Position numbers and translations under genes: made by a program. This document shows positions 37,331 through 45,837 of a DNA stretch of 64,000 bases, piece by piece (positions within the stretch are counted from its first letter, which is position 1; every line of letters starts with the position of its first letter). The DNA comes from Mesorhizobium sp. B2-4-3 (GTDB lineage Bacteria; Pseudomonadota; Alphaproteobacteria; Rhizobiales; Rhizobiaceae), in assembly GCF_006442815.1 (NCBI RefSeq), contig NZ_VFVL01000024.1, positions 32,149 to 96,148 on the forward strand, given 5' to 3'. The notes beneath the pieces were generated by a model, which searched no databases, was not told the origin of the DNA, and was given only the letters and a program-made list of their open reading frames with translations.

Positions 37331-40300
37331 CTATTTCTTCAGCTGGTCGCGCAAGGCGGCGAGCTTGGCGAAGGGCGAATCCGGATCGAAGCGCTGCGGG
37401 CGTTCCTCGCGCGGCTTACCCTGGAAGGCCGGCTTGCCGCCCTGGGCGTTGCCCTTGCCATCCTGCCTGTTGCCCTTCCAGTCGGGCCGGCCCTCGCGGC
37501 GGTCCGGCCGCTCGCCTTGCGGTCTGCCTTCGCGCCGGTCGCCTGTCTCCGGCCTGGGCTTGAACTTCGAGCGGTCGAAGCGCGGCTTGCCGGCGCCGTC
37601 GCGCTGCTCGCGGCGGCCTTCCTGGGCCGGCCGATCGCCGGGCTGGCCGGTAGCGGCGCCGGGCTGGCCATCGCGCGCGGGCTGGCCGCCGCGCGGGCGA
37701 TTGTCGCGACGGTTGTCGTGGCGATGGCGCGGACGCTGATGATCGAAGCGCGCCTGGCGCCACAGAAGGACAGGCTTCGGCTCTTCAGCCTCGGCCGCGG
37801 TTTCGCCGGTGGCGGCTTCCGTCGTCATTTCGGTCGATGCAGGGGTCTCGCTCGTGGCCGGGGTTTCGGTCTGCAAGGACTCGGCCTGAGCTGAGGGCAC
37901 GCCTTCCTTCGTCACGGCCTCGCCGGCCGGCTCATCGCTTTGCACTGCCGGTTCGCTTGCCGCGGCGGTTTCCGTGGCCACGGTCTCCTGTCCAGCTGTG
38001 TCGTCGACAGGCTCCGCCGCGCTCGTGGCCGGGGTTTCGGTCTGCGAGGACTCGGCCTGAGCCAAGGGCAGGCCTTCCTCCGTCACGGCCTCGCCGGCCG
38101 GCTCATCGCCTTGCGCTGCCGGTTCGCTTGCCGCCGCGGTTTCCGTGGCTTCCGCGGCCAGTGTCTCTTGTCCGCTTGTTCCGTCGACAACCTCAGCCGC
38201 GCTCTCGGCCGGGGTCTCCGCGGCATGGATTTCGGTGCTGTCCGTCTCCGGGCTCTCGCCGGACGTTGCCAAGGTGGTGGCCTCGGGGGCGGGCGCCTCC
38301 TTCGCCTGCGCGGCGCGAGCGGCCTCTTCCGCGGCGAGCTTGGCCACGGCCGCTTCGCTGGCGGCGTCGTCCAGCGCGTCGAGCTTCGCCTTCACCTCGG
38401 CGGCCGGCTTCGCCTCGGAGCGATAACCGAGACCCTTGAGGATCTCCTCCATGTCGTCGGCCGTGGCGCCGAGGATCGACATCATCGGCGGCGTCACCAT
38501 GAAGGCGTGGCCGTCATAGGCGCCGTCCGGACGCTGGCCGAGGCCGGGCTTCCAGTTGGTCGCCGGGCGGATGAGGTCGGCGAGCCTTTCCAGGATGTCG
38601 ACGCGCACGGCGCGGCGGCCGAGATTGCGGTAGCCGGCGAGCTTGTAGAAGGTCTTGTCGAAGGCCGGGTCGATGACCACGGAGGTGCGGCCAGAAGCCA
38701 GCGCATGCACCACGTCGCCGAAGCCGGGCTTGTCCTTGCCGTCATTCTTCAACGCCCAGAGCAAGGTCACCAGGCCCGCCGGTGCCGGCTTGATCAGCGC
38801 CGGCACGAAGACATGGTAGGCGCCGAAGCGCACGCCGAGGCGGCGAAGCGCTGCGCGGCCTTCCTGGTCGAGCGACTTCATCTCCTCCGCGATGTCGCGG
38901 CGATTGATCAGGCCGAAATGCTCGACCAGCTGGAAGGCGATGCCGCGCGCGATGCCGGCGAGCTGGTCGGCATTCTTCAAATCGACCAGCGGCTTCAAAA
39001 GCGTTTCGATCTGGAAATTGACGAAACGCTCGGCGCGCGCCGCGACCTTGTCGCGGGCAGGGCCCGTCAGCTGCTCGTCGGCAAGCAGGACCAGGCGCGG
39101 CTTCAACGCCTCGTCGCCGGTGACCAGCGTGCCGATCGGCGCGCCGATCCAGCGCAGGACGCCGTCCGAGCCCAAAGCCAGGTCGCCATTGGCGCAAGCG
39201 GCAAAGCGCTCGGCGCGCGCCTCGAACTCGGCCGCGAGCGCCTTCTGGGCGGCGGTGCGCACCGCCTTGGCGTCCTCGCCGCCGGCGCTTTGGTCGGCAG
39301 TGAAGCGGAACCCTTGCAATTCGCCGACATGATGGCCTTCGACGAGGACGGTTCCGGTAGGGCTGATTTCGGCTTCAGGCATGGTATTTTCTCTAAGGCG
39401 CCGCATGAGGACGGAAGTCCTGCGGTCTACGAAGCGTTTCGTCAACCGCTCATGCAGCGCATCCGACAATCTGTCTTCGATTTCGCGCGTCTTTTCCTGC
39501 CAGTGTAGCTGATCGGCCAGCCAGCCAGGCCGGTTGGAGACGAAAGTCCATGTGCGGATCTGCGCGATCCGGTGCGAGAGCGTGTCGATATCGCCGTCGG
39601 TCGTGTCGGCGCGCCGCACCTGCTCGGCCATGTAATTCTCATCGACATGGCCATGGCGCGCAAGGTCCATATAGATAGAGGCGACAAGGTCGGCATGCTG
39701 GGCCGGCGCGATCTTGCGGTAGTCGGGCAGCGCGCAGGCTTCCCACAGCAGTGCCACGCGCTCCTTGCCGGCGGCCAGAGCGCGGATCTCGCCATCGCGC
39801 GACAGCTGCTCCAGCGCCTGCGCGTCCACGGCCGGCAGCGCGCGGGTCAGCCCTTCGACCGGCGCATTGGCCTCGATCGAGCGCTTCAGCGCATCGAGGC
39901 TGGAAAAGTCGAAATCGGCGGTGCGCCACTGCAGCACCTTCACCGGGTCGAAGTCGTGTCCCTCGATCTTGGCGACCAGATCCTCGTCGAACGGATCGAC
40001 CTGGCCGGTGACGCCGAACGTGCCGTCGCGCAGGTGCCGGCCGGCACGACCGGCGATCTGGCCAAGCTCGGCGGCGGTCAGGTTGCGGTATTGGTAACCG
40101 TCGAATTTGCGGTTCTGGGCGAAGGCGACATGGTCGAGGTCGAGGTTCAGTCCCATGCCGATGGCGTCGGTGGCGATGAGATAGTCGACATCGCCGGACT
40201 GGAAGATCTCCACCTGCGCGTTGCGGGTGCGCGGCGAGAGCGCGCCGAGGACGACGGCGGCGCCGCCCTGCTGGCGGCGGATCAGCTCGGCGATGGCATA

Positions 40301-40861
40301 GACCTCGTCGGCGGAGAAAGCGACGATGGCGGTGCGCCGCGGCAGCCGGGTGAGCTTCTTCGAGCCGGCATAGGCAAGGTGCGAAAGCCGCGGCCGCGTC
40401 ACCACCGACACGCCCTTCAACAGGCGCTGCAGGATGCCGTGCATGGTGGCGGCGCCCAGCAGCAGCGTCTCCTGGCGGCCGCGCAGATGCAGGATGCGGT
40501 CGGTGAAGATATGGCCGCGCTCGAGATCGCCGGCGAGCTGCACCTCATCAATGGCGACGAAGGCGGCGTCGGTTTCGCGCGGCATCGCCTCGACGGTGCA
40601 GACCGAATATTTCGCGCCGGCCGGCACGATCTTTTCCTCGCCGGTGATCAGCGCCACCTTGTGGGCGCCGACCTTCTCGCAGACCCGGGCATAGACCTCG
40701 CGGGCGAGCAGCCTGAGCGGCAGGCCGATGACGCCGGTCTCATGCGCGACCATGCGCTCGATGGCGAGATGGGTCTTGCCAGTGTTGGTGGGGCCCAGCA
40801 CGGCCGTCACGTCGCGGCCCGAAAGGATCAGCGGCTGGGAGTGTTTCGGCTGGATGTTCAT
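37331..40861 (-). CDS. Suv3-like DEAD/DEAH-type RNA helicase with a basic disordered C-terminus (MgpS-like)
   Basis: The helicase core starts with VTAVLGPTNTGKTHLAIERM (Walker A GPTNTGKT) and has FVAIDEVQLAGD as motif II (DEVQ, as in Suv3). Motif V/VI follows (IATDAIGMGLNLDLDHVAF, QIAGRAGRHLRDG). A Suv3-type C-terminal helical region comes next. From about residue 850 the chain is Ala/Glu/Thr-rich with a tandem duplication of about 57 residues (nt about 37850-38200), then very Arg/Gly/Gln-rich, a likely RNA-binding disordered tail. Start choice: ATG at 40861 (MNIQPKHSQPLILSGRDVTAV) fits the family; GTG at 40933 would add 24 unlikely residues and lacks a ribosome binding site. Probably RNA processing or ribosome-related. 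Confidence 0.88.
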   Translation of the reverse strand: MNIQPKHSQPLILSGRDVTAVLGPTNTGKTHLAIERMVAHETGVIGLPLRLLAREVYARVCEKVGAHKVALITGEEKIVPAGAKYSVCTVEAMPRETDAAFVAIDEVQLAGDLERGHIFTDRILHLRGRQETLLLGAATMHGILQRLLKGVSVVTRPRLSHLAYAGSKKLTRLPRRTAIVAFSADEVYAIAELIRRQQGGAAVVLGALSPRTRNAQVEIFQSGDVDYLIATDAIGMGLNLDLDHVAFAQNRKFDGYQYRNLTAAELGQIAGRAGRHLRDGTFGVTGQVDPFDEDLVAKIEGHDFDPVKVLQWRTADFDFSSLDALKRSIEANAPVEGLTRALPAVDAQALEQLSRDGEIRALAAGKERVALLWEACALPDYRKIAPAQHADLVASIYMDLARHGHVDENYMAEQVRRADTTDGDIDTLSHRIAQIRTWTFVSNRPGWLADQLHWQEKTREIEDRLSDALHERLTKRFVDRRTSVLMRRLRENTMPEAEISPTGTVLVEGHHVGELQGFRFTADQSAGGEDAKAVRTAAQKALAAEFEARAERFAACANGDLALGSDGVLRWIGAPIGTLVTGDEALKPRLVLLADEQLTGPARDKVAARAERFVNFQIETLLKPLVDLKNADQLAGIARGIAFQLVEHFGLINRRDIAEEMKSLDQEGRAALRRLGVRFGAYHVFVPALIKPAPAGLVTLLWALKNDGKDKPGFGDVVHALASGRTSVVIDPAFDKTFYKLAGYRNLGRRAVRVDILERLADLIRPATNWKPGLGQRPDGAYDGHAFMVTPPMMSILGATADDMEEILKGLGYRSEAKPAAEVKAKLDALDDAASEAAVAKLAAEEAARAAQAKEAPAPEATTLATSGESPETDSTEIHAAETPAESAAEVVDGTSGQETLAAEATETAAASEPAAQGDEPAGEAVTEEGLPLAQAESSQTETPATSAAEPVDDTAGQETVATETAAASEPAVQSDEPAGEAVTKEGVPSAQAESLQTETPATSETPASTEMTTEAATGETAAEAEEPKPVLLWRQARFDHQRPRHRHDNRRDNRPRGGQPARDGQPGAATGQPGDRPAQEGRREQRDGAGKPRFDRSKFKPRPETGDRREGRPQGERPDRREGRPDWKGNRQDGKGNAQGGKPAFQGKPREERPQRFDPDSPFAKLAALRDQLKK

Positions 40862-40933
40862 CGGCTCGGAAATAAGGTTTCTGCCGCTTGTAGTCTGAAG
40901 CACGGCGGTGCCGCCGCGTGTGACAGGCGACAC

Positions 40934-41575
40934 ATAGGGACTTCGGGCGTGAAGCGAAAGCGGAATGTTCCTTTGGGAACAGGCTGAGCGGCCGGGGTGG
41001 CCAAAATCGGGTCGTTGTTAACGGCTGGAACGAGTCTGGAACGAATCGGCGACGAATCGCTTACTCGCTCTGATTCAGGTTTTGTTCACGGCTATATGTG
41101 GGTTTTTTGACGGTGAGTCTCACCACATGCTGAATCGCTGAATTGGCCCGATTCCTGCCTGGCCCCGTCGGGCCGAGATCGTCGTTAACTTTTGCCGGGC
41201 AACGGTCGCGGTCGACTTGAGCCCTGTCCTCAAAGTTATGAAATTGTTTATTTTTCTTAATCGCCTTTAACGAATTCGGTGACGTTTGCGCTGTCCGCCG
41301 TTAACTTTCCGGCCAAAGCCAGAACGAATCGGCGACGAATCAGCGATCCGGTTATTTTCCCGGTTTGTTCACCCCTAGATATGGTGTTATCCACAGCTTG
41401 CCCACCGAGAATTCACAGCTTGTTGGCGGAGTTGCGCACAAGGGGGCCGTTGCCGTTAACCTTTGCGTGCCGAATTGAGGCAAGGTGTCGCGCCGAGCTT
41501 GTCGACGGTGGCAAAAAGGCGGCTCCGATGTCGGGGCCGCCTCAGCGCAAAAAGGGTATCAGGCGAAGTTGGGTA
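40934..41575. other. Intergenic region with DnaA box, GANTC cluster and AT-rich core (oriC-like or cell-cycle regulatory)
   Basis: Nine GANTC (CcrM methylation) sites lie at 41032, 41043, 41054, 41072, 41115, 41132, 41150, 41326 and 41337. A perfect DnaA box TTATCCACA is at 41387-41395. GTTAAC occurs about four times in similar contexts (near 41017, 41184, 41300, 41455), and TTAA-N6-TTAAC, one base short of a CtrA box, at 41257-41271. The segment 41231-41260 is about 87% A+T, like a duplex-unwinding element. AACGAATCGGCGACGAATC is repeated (41040, 41323). No gene is supported here. It is also the upstream region of the helicase, so a cell-cycle promoter is the main alternative. Confidence 0.45.
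41513..41542 (-). terminator. Rho-independent terminator for phbB
   Basis: Stem GGCGGC/GCCGCC with an inner CCCGA/TCGG extension; on the minus strand a TTTTT tail follows, about 35 bp after the phbB stop. Confidence 0.78.
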
Positions 41576-41586
41576 TCAGGCGAAGT
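41554..41586. repeat. 17-bp direct repeat duplicating the phbB 3' end
   Basis: GGGTATCAGGCGAAGT occurs at 41554-41569 and 41571-41586. The second copy covers the phbB stop codon (41576-41578), so the end of the gene is partly duplicated downstream. Probably replication slippage. Confidence 0.8.
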
Positions 41587-42301
41587 ACTGGCCGCCATTG
41601 GCGGTAATGGTCGAGCCGGTGATGAAGCCGGCCTCGTCGGAAGCCAGGAAGACGACGCAGCGCGCGATCTCGTCCGGCTCGCCGAGGCGGCCAACCGGGA
41701 TCTGCGGGATGATGCGCTCGTTGAGCACCTTTTCGTCGATCGCCTTGACCATCTCGGTCGCGATATAGCCGGGGCAGATGACGTTGACGGTGATGCCCGC
41801 GCGAGCGCCTTCTTGGGCAAGAGCCTTACTGAAGCCGATGTCGCCGGCCTTGGCGGCCGAGTAGTTGACCTGGCCGGCCTGGCCCTTCTGGCCATTGATG
41901 GAGGAAATGGTGATGACGCGGCCGAACTTGCGGTCGCGCATGCCGCTCCACAGAGGATGCGTCATGTTGAAGACGCCGGAGAGGTTGGTGTCGATGACTT
42001 CCTTCCACTGCGCGGGCGTCATCTTGTGGAACATGGCGTCGCGGGTGATGCCGGCATTGTTGACCAGCACCCCGACCGGGCCGAGATCGGCTTCGACCTG
42101 CTTGATGCCGGCGGCGCAGGCCTCGTAGTCGGCGACCGACCATTTGTAGACCGGGATACCTGTCTCGGCCTTGAATTTCTGGGCCGCCTCGTCATTGCCG
42201 GCATAGTTCGCCGCGACGGAATAGCCGGCGTTCTTCAAGGCGATCGATATCGCCGCGCCGATGCCGCGCGATCCGCCGGTGACGATTGCTACCTTGGTCA
42301 T
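41576..42301 (-). CDS. phbB: Acetoacetyl-CoA reductase PhbB
   Basis: Reduces acetoacetyl-CoA to (R)-3-hydroxybutyryl-CoA with NADPH, the second step of polyhydroxybutyrate (PHB) synthesis. A 241-residue short-chain dehydrogenase. The cofactor motif is TGGSRGIGAAIS at the N-terminus, NNAGITRD at about 81-88, and the catalytic Tyr147/Lys151 are in VNYSAAKAG. The C-terminus ASDEAGFITGSTITANGG is typical of PhbB. It follows phbA on the same strand with 109 bp between them, containing an inverted repeat array. Confidence 0.96.
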   Translation of the reverse strand: MTKVAIVTGGSRGIGAAISIALKNAGYSVAANYAGNDEAAQKFKAETGIPVYKWSVADYEACAAGIKQVEADLGPVGVLVNNAGITRDAMFHKMTPAQWKEVIDTNLSGVFNMTHPLWSGMRDRKFGRVITISSINGQKGQAGQVNYSAAKAGDIGFSKALAQEGARAGITVNVICPGYIATEMVKAIDEKVLNERIIPQIPVGRLGEPDEIARCVVFLASDEAGFITGSTITANGGQYFA

Positions 42302-42321
42302 TGGGTTCCTCCTCCCTGTTC

Positions 42322-42405
42322 TGGTGAATGGTCAATCGTGAATGGTGAATGGTCGAAGAGGGTCGGCTATCCGGCCATTCACCATTTGCCATTCACCATT
42401 CACTC
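42322..42405. repeat. Inverted arrays of GTGAATG heptamers between phbA and phbB
   Basis: The left array (42322-42354) repeats TGGTGAATGG and the right array (42372-42405) is its inverse (CCATTCACCATT). About 18 bp lie between them. The layout (short tandem units, facing arrays) resembles the octamer arrays at 974-1371 but no gene remnant is present. Confidence 0.78.
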
Positions 42406-42410
42406 TTTTT

Positions 42411-43595
42411 TCAGAGCGCTTCCACGCACATGGCGACGCCCATGCCGCCGCCGATGCACAGCGTGGCGAGGCCCTTCTTGGCGCCACGGCGGCGCATCTC
42501 GTGGACCAGCGTGTTGAAGACGCGGGCGCCCGAAGCGCCGATCGGATGGCCGATGGCGATGGCGCCGCCATTGACGTTGACGATCGAGGGATCCCAGCCC
42601 ATGCCCTTGTTGACGGCGCAGGCCTGCGCGGCGAACGCCTCGTTGGCCTCGACGAGGTCGAGGTCCTTGACCGACCAGCCGGCCTTCTCCAGCGCCCGCT
42701 TCGAGGCAGGGATCGGCCCCGTGCCCATGATCGCCGGATCGACGCCGGCGGTCGCCCAGGAGGCAATGCGCACCAGCGGGGTGATGCCGCGGCGGGCAGC
42801 CTCGGCCTCGGTCATCAGCAGCGCGCCGGCGGCGCCATCATTGATGCCGGACGCGTTGGCGGCGGTGACCGTGCCGTCCTTGTCGAAAGCGGGCTTCAGC
42901 TTGGTCATGGCGTCGAGCGTCGCGCCGTGGCGGATGTACTCGTCCTGGTCGACGACGGTGTCGCCCTTCTTGCCCTTGATGGTGAAGGCGACGATCTCGT
43001 CCTTGAACCTGCCGGCCTTCTGCGCGGCCTCGGCCTTGTTCTGCGAGGCCAAGGCGAACTCGTCCTGGGTTTCGCGGGTGATCTGGAACTGGCGGGCGAC
43101 GTTCTCGGCGGTGTTGCCCATATGATAGCCGTTGAAGGCATCCCACAGGCCGTCCTTGATCATGGTGTCGATCATCTTGTAGTCGCCCATCTTGACGCCG
43201 GCGCGCAGGTGCTCGGCGTGCGGCGACATCGACATCGATTCCTGACCGCCCGCGACGATCACCTTGGCGTCGCCGGTGGCAATCTGCTGCATGCCGAGCG
43301 CAATCGCCCGCAGGCCCGAGCCGCAAACCTGGTTGAGGCCCCAGGCGGTGGTCTCCTTCGGCAGGCCGGCATTGATCGAGGCCTGGCGGGCCGGGTTCTG
43401 CCCTTGCGCGGCGGTCAGCACCTGGCCGAGGATGACCTCGTCGACTTCCGTCGCCTCGACGTTCGCACGCGCGAGCAATTCCCTGATGACGACGGCACCG
43501 AGCTCATGCGCCGGCGTGGCGGCGAAACTGCCGTTGAAGGATCCGACCGCGGTGCGGGCGGCGCTGGCGACGACGATGGAATTGGAAGCGGACAT
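42411..43595 (-). CDS. phbA: Acetyl-CoA acetyltransferase (beta-ketothiolase) PhbA
   Basis: Condenses two acetyl-CoA to acetoacetyl-CoA, the first PHB step; it also works in reverse. The nucleophile Cys91 is in NQVCGSGLRAIALG, the conserved His in IAIGHPIGASG and the second Cys near 380 in LCIGGGMGVAM, aligned with Zoogloea Cys89/His348/Cys378. At 394 residues it is full length. Divergent phaR is on the other strand, with a TGC-rich putative operator between them. phbB follows in the same direction. A PHB synthase gene is not in this window. Confidence 0.96.
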   Translation of the reverse strand: MSASNSIVVASAARTAVGSFNGSFAATPAHELGAVVIRELLARANVEATEVDEVILGQVLTAAQGQNPARQASINAGLPKETTAWGLNQVCGSGLRAIALGMQQIATGDAKVIVAGGQESMSMSPHAEHLRAGVKMGDYKMIDTMIKDGLWDAFNGYHMGNTAENVARQFQITRETQDEFALASQNKAEAAQKAGRFKDEIVAFTIKGKKGDTVVDQDEYIRHGATLDAMTKLKPAFDKDGTVTAANASGINDGAAGALLMTEAEAARRGITPLVRIASWATAGVDPAIMGTGPIPASKRALEKAGWSVKDLDLVEANEAFAAQACAVNKGMGWDPSIVNVNGGAIAIGHPIGASGARVFNTLVHEMRRRGAKKGLATLCIGGGMGVAMCVEAL

Positions 43596-43900
43596 TTTCT
43601 TCTCCAGACTTCGAGGTGTCGTATTTTCGAGATCGCTTTAGGACTTTCTTGCCCGTTCGAAACCCTGAGTCAAACCGGAAATGGGCATGACCGCCATGCG
43701 CGGCAAGCAGAGCGCGCGCCAGTCGCGGCAACGTGACGTTGGCCGTACAGCGGATTTTGCGATGGCTGTGCAGCATTAATTGATGCCGCAGTGCACAAAC
43801 CGCTTGGAATTGTGACGCTTTTGCGCGTATCCTCGATAAAGGGCGCAATCGTTACCGGCCGCTTACTCCTAAAGGTGCCGGTGTCCTGGGGAGGATACGG
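43596..43900. other. Divergent phbA-phaR promoter region
   Basis: This 305-bp region must contain the phbA and phaR promoters. The most striking element is a TGC-rich partial palindrome at 43767-43797 (separate entry). No repeat family or small gene is seen. Confidence 0.5.
43767..43797. promoter_or_regulatory. Putative PhaR operator (TGC-rich partial palindrome)
   Basis: Outer arms TGTGCA (43767-43772) and TGCACA (43792-43797), with GCATTAATTGATGC in the middle. It lies about 104 bp before phaR and 172 bp before phbA. PhaR of Paracoccus is known to bind TGC-rich DNA; binding here is inferred. Confidence 0.4.
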
Positions 43901-44494
43901 ATGGCCGCAAAAGACGACCCGATCGTCATCAAGAAGTATGCCAATCGCCGGCTCTACAATACCGGCACAAGTACCTATGTGACGCTCGAGGACTTGGCCG
44001 AGATGGTCAAGAAGGGCGAGGAGTTCACGGTCCAGGACGCAAAGACCGGCGACGACATCACGCACCCGGTGCTGACGCAGATCATCTTCGAGCTGGAGAA
44101 CAAGGATGGGCAGAACATGCTGCCGATCCCGTTCCTGCGCCAGCTCATCTCCTTCTACGGCGATCAGATGCAGATGATCGTGCCGAGCTTCCTCGAACAG
44201 TCGATGATCGCCTTCTCCAAGGAGCAGGAGCGGTTTCGCGAGCAGCTCAAGGGCGCCTTCGGCAAGACGCCGATCGACTTGATGAAGACGCCGATGAAGG
44301 CGCTCGAGGAACAGACGCGACGCAATGTCGAGATGTTCCAGAACGCCATGCGCATGTTCACGCCGTTCCCGACGGCGGGCGGCAATTCGGCAGCACCGGC
44401 CGAGCCGCCGAAGAAGGAAGAAAAGGGCGACGATCTGCAGGAATTGAAGGCGCAGATCGCGGCCATGCAGCGCAAGCTGGACACGATGTCCTGA
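43901..44494 (+). CDS. phaR: Polyhydroxyalkanoate synthesis regulator PhaR
   Basis: PhaR binds both DNA and PHB granules, repressing phasin and related genes until granules form. The N-terminal DNA-binding domain opens with PIVIKKYANRRLYNTGTSTYVTLEDLAEMVKKGEEF, the family signature, followed by the PHB accumulation domain with TQIIFELENKDGQNMLPIPFLRQLISFYG. The C-terminal end is Pro/Glu/Lys-rich and coiled-coil-like (ELKAQIAAMQRKLD). It has 197 residues. The start at 43901 has GGAGGA close upstream. It is divergent from phbA, as in other rhizobia. Confidence 0.96.
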   Translation: MAAKDDPIVIKKYANRRLYNTGTSTYVTLEDLAEMVKKGEEFTVQDAKTGDDITHPVLTQIIFELENKDGQNMLPIPFLRQLISFYGDQMQMIVPSFLEQSMIAFSKEQERFREQLKGAFGKTPIDLMKTPMKALEEQTRRNVEMFQNAMRMFTPFPTAGGNSAAPAEPPKKEEKGDDLQELKAQIAAMQRKLDTMS

Positions 44495-44503
44495 CGGGCG
44501 TGT

Positions 44504-44629
44504 CGATATTCAGGTGAGGCCGGCCTGCGAACGGCGGCTTCCTGCGCTTCCGGTGCTCACGTACTTTAAGTACGCTCCGCTCCGGTTCTCGGAAGCCATC
44601 GTTCTCGACTCGGCCTGACCTGAATCTCG
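44504..44629. repeat. About 125-bp imperfect palindromic interspersed repeat, copy 2
   Basis: Same sequence and orientation as 10004-10129, with GTACTTTAAGTAC in the centre. It starts 9 bp after the phaR stop; copy 1 starts 8 bp after the glmM stop. Confidence 0.85.
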
Positions 44630-44646
44630 ACACACCCTATCGCGCT

Positions 44647-45804
44647 TTATCCGTCGCCCACCGCTCTCTCGACCGGCCCGTCATAGCGGGCGCGGGGCCT
44701 GATCGGCCTGTTGCTGGCCGCCTGCTCGATGGCATGCGCCGTCCAGCCGACGCTGCGGCCGAGCGCGAACAGGCGGAACGGCGCATCGGCCGGCAGGCGC
44801 AGGCTGCGCGTCATCGCGGCCAGGGCGAAATCGATGTTCGGATGCAGCCCGGTCGCGGCGAGCACGGCGTCGCGAAGATCTACGATCCCGTCATCGATCT
44901 CCAGGTCGGGCAGCAGTGCTTGCGCGCGCGGATCGCCTTCCGGGTAAAGCGGGTGGCCGAAGCTTGGCAGCGGCCGGTCATGAGCGAGCCAGCGGGCAAT
45001 CGCCTCGTCCGGACCTAGCCGCTCGGCATCCTCGACAAGCGTGATCGCCGCCGCGCCGGCGCCGCCATGGCGCGGGCCGGTCAGCGTCGCAAGGCCGGCG
45101 AGCAGGCAGGCGGCGACCGGCGCGCCGGTGGAGGCCGCGACGCGGGCGGCGAAGGTCGAGGCGTTGAGTTCGTGATCGGCCAAAAGCACCAGCGCCTTGC
45201 GGATGAGTTTTGCGCCCGCGCCGTCAACCGACCAACCCTGCGCCAGTCGGTCATGCACAGGTTCCGAGCCCGGCGTCGCGCCGAACGCCGTGGCCAGCGC
45301 GCTGGTGGCGGCGGCGCCGTCCTGCTGCAGCATGGCCGGCCTGCGGCCGAGCGAGGGCCAGCCTTCGGCAGCCAGCGCCGAAAGCCTGGCGAAGGCGGTG
45401 GGCGTGCCGCTTTGCCGGGCGGCCGAAGAGGTCAGTGAAGCCAACGATACCGGACGGTCGGAGGCCCACAGCAGCTCGGCGGTCTCCTCGAGCGTCGCCG
45501 TCGCCGAGAGCTCCACCGCGTCCCTGCCGCGATAGACAAGGCGGCCATGCAGCACCGTCGAGATCGAAGTGGGAATCGCCGGCTCGCCCCAGGCGATGGC
45601 GCTTTCGGCGATTGCCCGCGGGCTCCTTCCGCGGTCGCGGCGCGTGGCAAGCGCTGCGATGTCGTCGGCGCGGTACTGGCTGCGGCGCGGGTCGGCATCG
45701 TCCGGCTTCATGCCGATGCGACCGCGGCTGACATAGGCATAAAGCGTCTGCGGCCGGACGTTCAGCCGCTCCAGCGCCTCATCCCGCGTCAGCCATTCCG
45801 TCAT
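44647..45804 (-). CDS. Citrate synthase-family protein with an N-terminal helix-turn-helix domain
   Basis: The N-terminal about 60 residues (LTRDEALERLNVRPQTLYAYVSRGRIGMK) form a MerR/excisionase-like helix-turn-helix. The rest is a citrate synthase-like fold: HGRLVYRGRDAVELS, LNASTFAARVAASTGAPV, and PSFGHPLYPEGDPRA in place of the active-site GFGHRVYK-x-x-DPRA. The Arg and Lys after the catalytic His are replaced by Pro and Glu, so catalysis may be altered. The ATG at 45804 has TAAGGTG upstream and gives 385 residues; the longer frame to 45834 runs into the operator. It is divergent from another citrate synthase gene. It may be a regulator or an enzyme that senses its own substrate; both are inference. 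Confidence 0.85.
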   Translation of the reverse strand: MTEWLTRDEALERLNVRPQTLYAYVSRGRIGMKPDDADPRRSQYRADDIAALATRRDRGRSPRAIAESAIAWGEPAIPTSISTVLHGRLVYRGRDAVELSATATLEETAELLWASDRPVSLASLTSSAARQSGTPTAFARLSALAAEGWPSLGRRPAMLQQDGAAATSALATAFGATPGSEPVHDRLAQGWSVDGAGAKLIRKALVLLADHELNASTFAARVAASTGAPVAACLLAGLATLTGPRHGGAGAAAITLVEDAERLGPDEAIARWLAHDRPLPSFGHPLYPEGDPRAQALLPDLEIDDGIVDLRDAVLAATGLHPNIDFALAAMTRSLRLPADAPFRLFALGRSVGWTAHAIEQAASNRPIRPRARYDGPVERAVGDG

Positions 45805-45823
45805 TCGACACCTTACATTGATT

Positions 45824-45837
45824 ATCTTGATCAAGAT
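45824..45837. promoter_or_regulatory. Perfect 14-bp palindrome in the divergent citrate synthase promoter
   Basis: ATCTTGA-TCAAGAT lies 20 bp before the HTH-citrate synthase start and 57 bp before the other gene. It is a candidate operator for the HTH domain. Confidence 0.5.
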
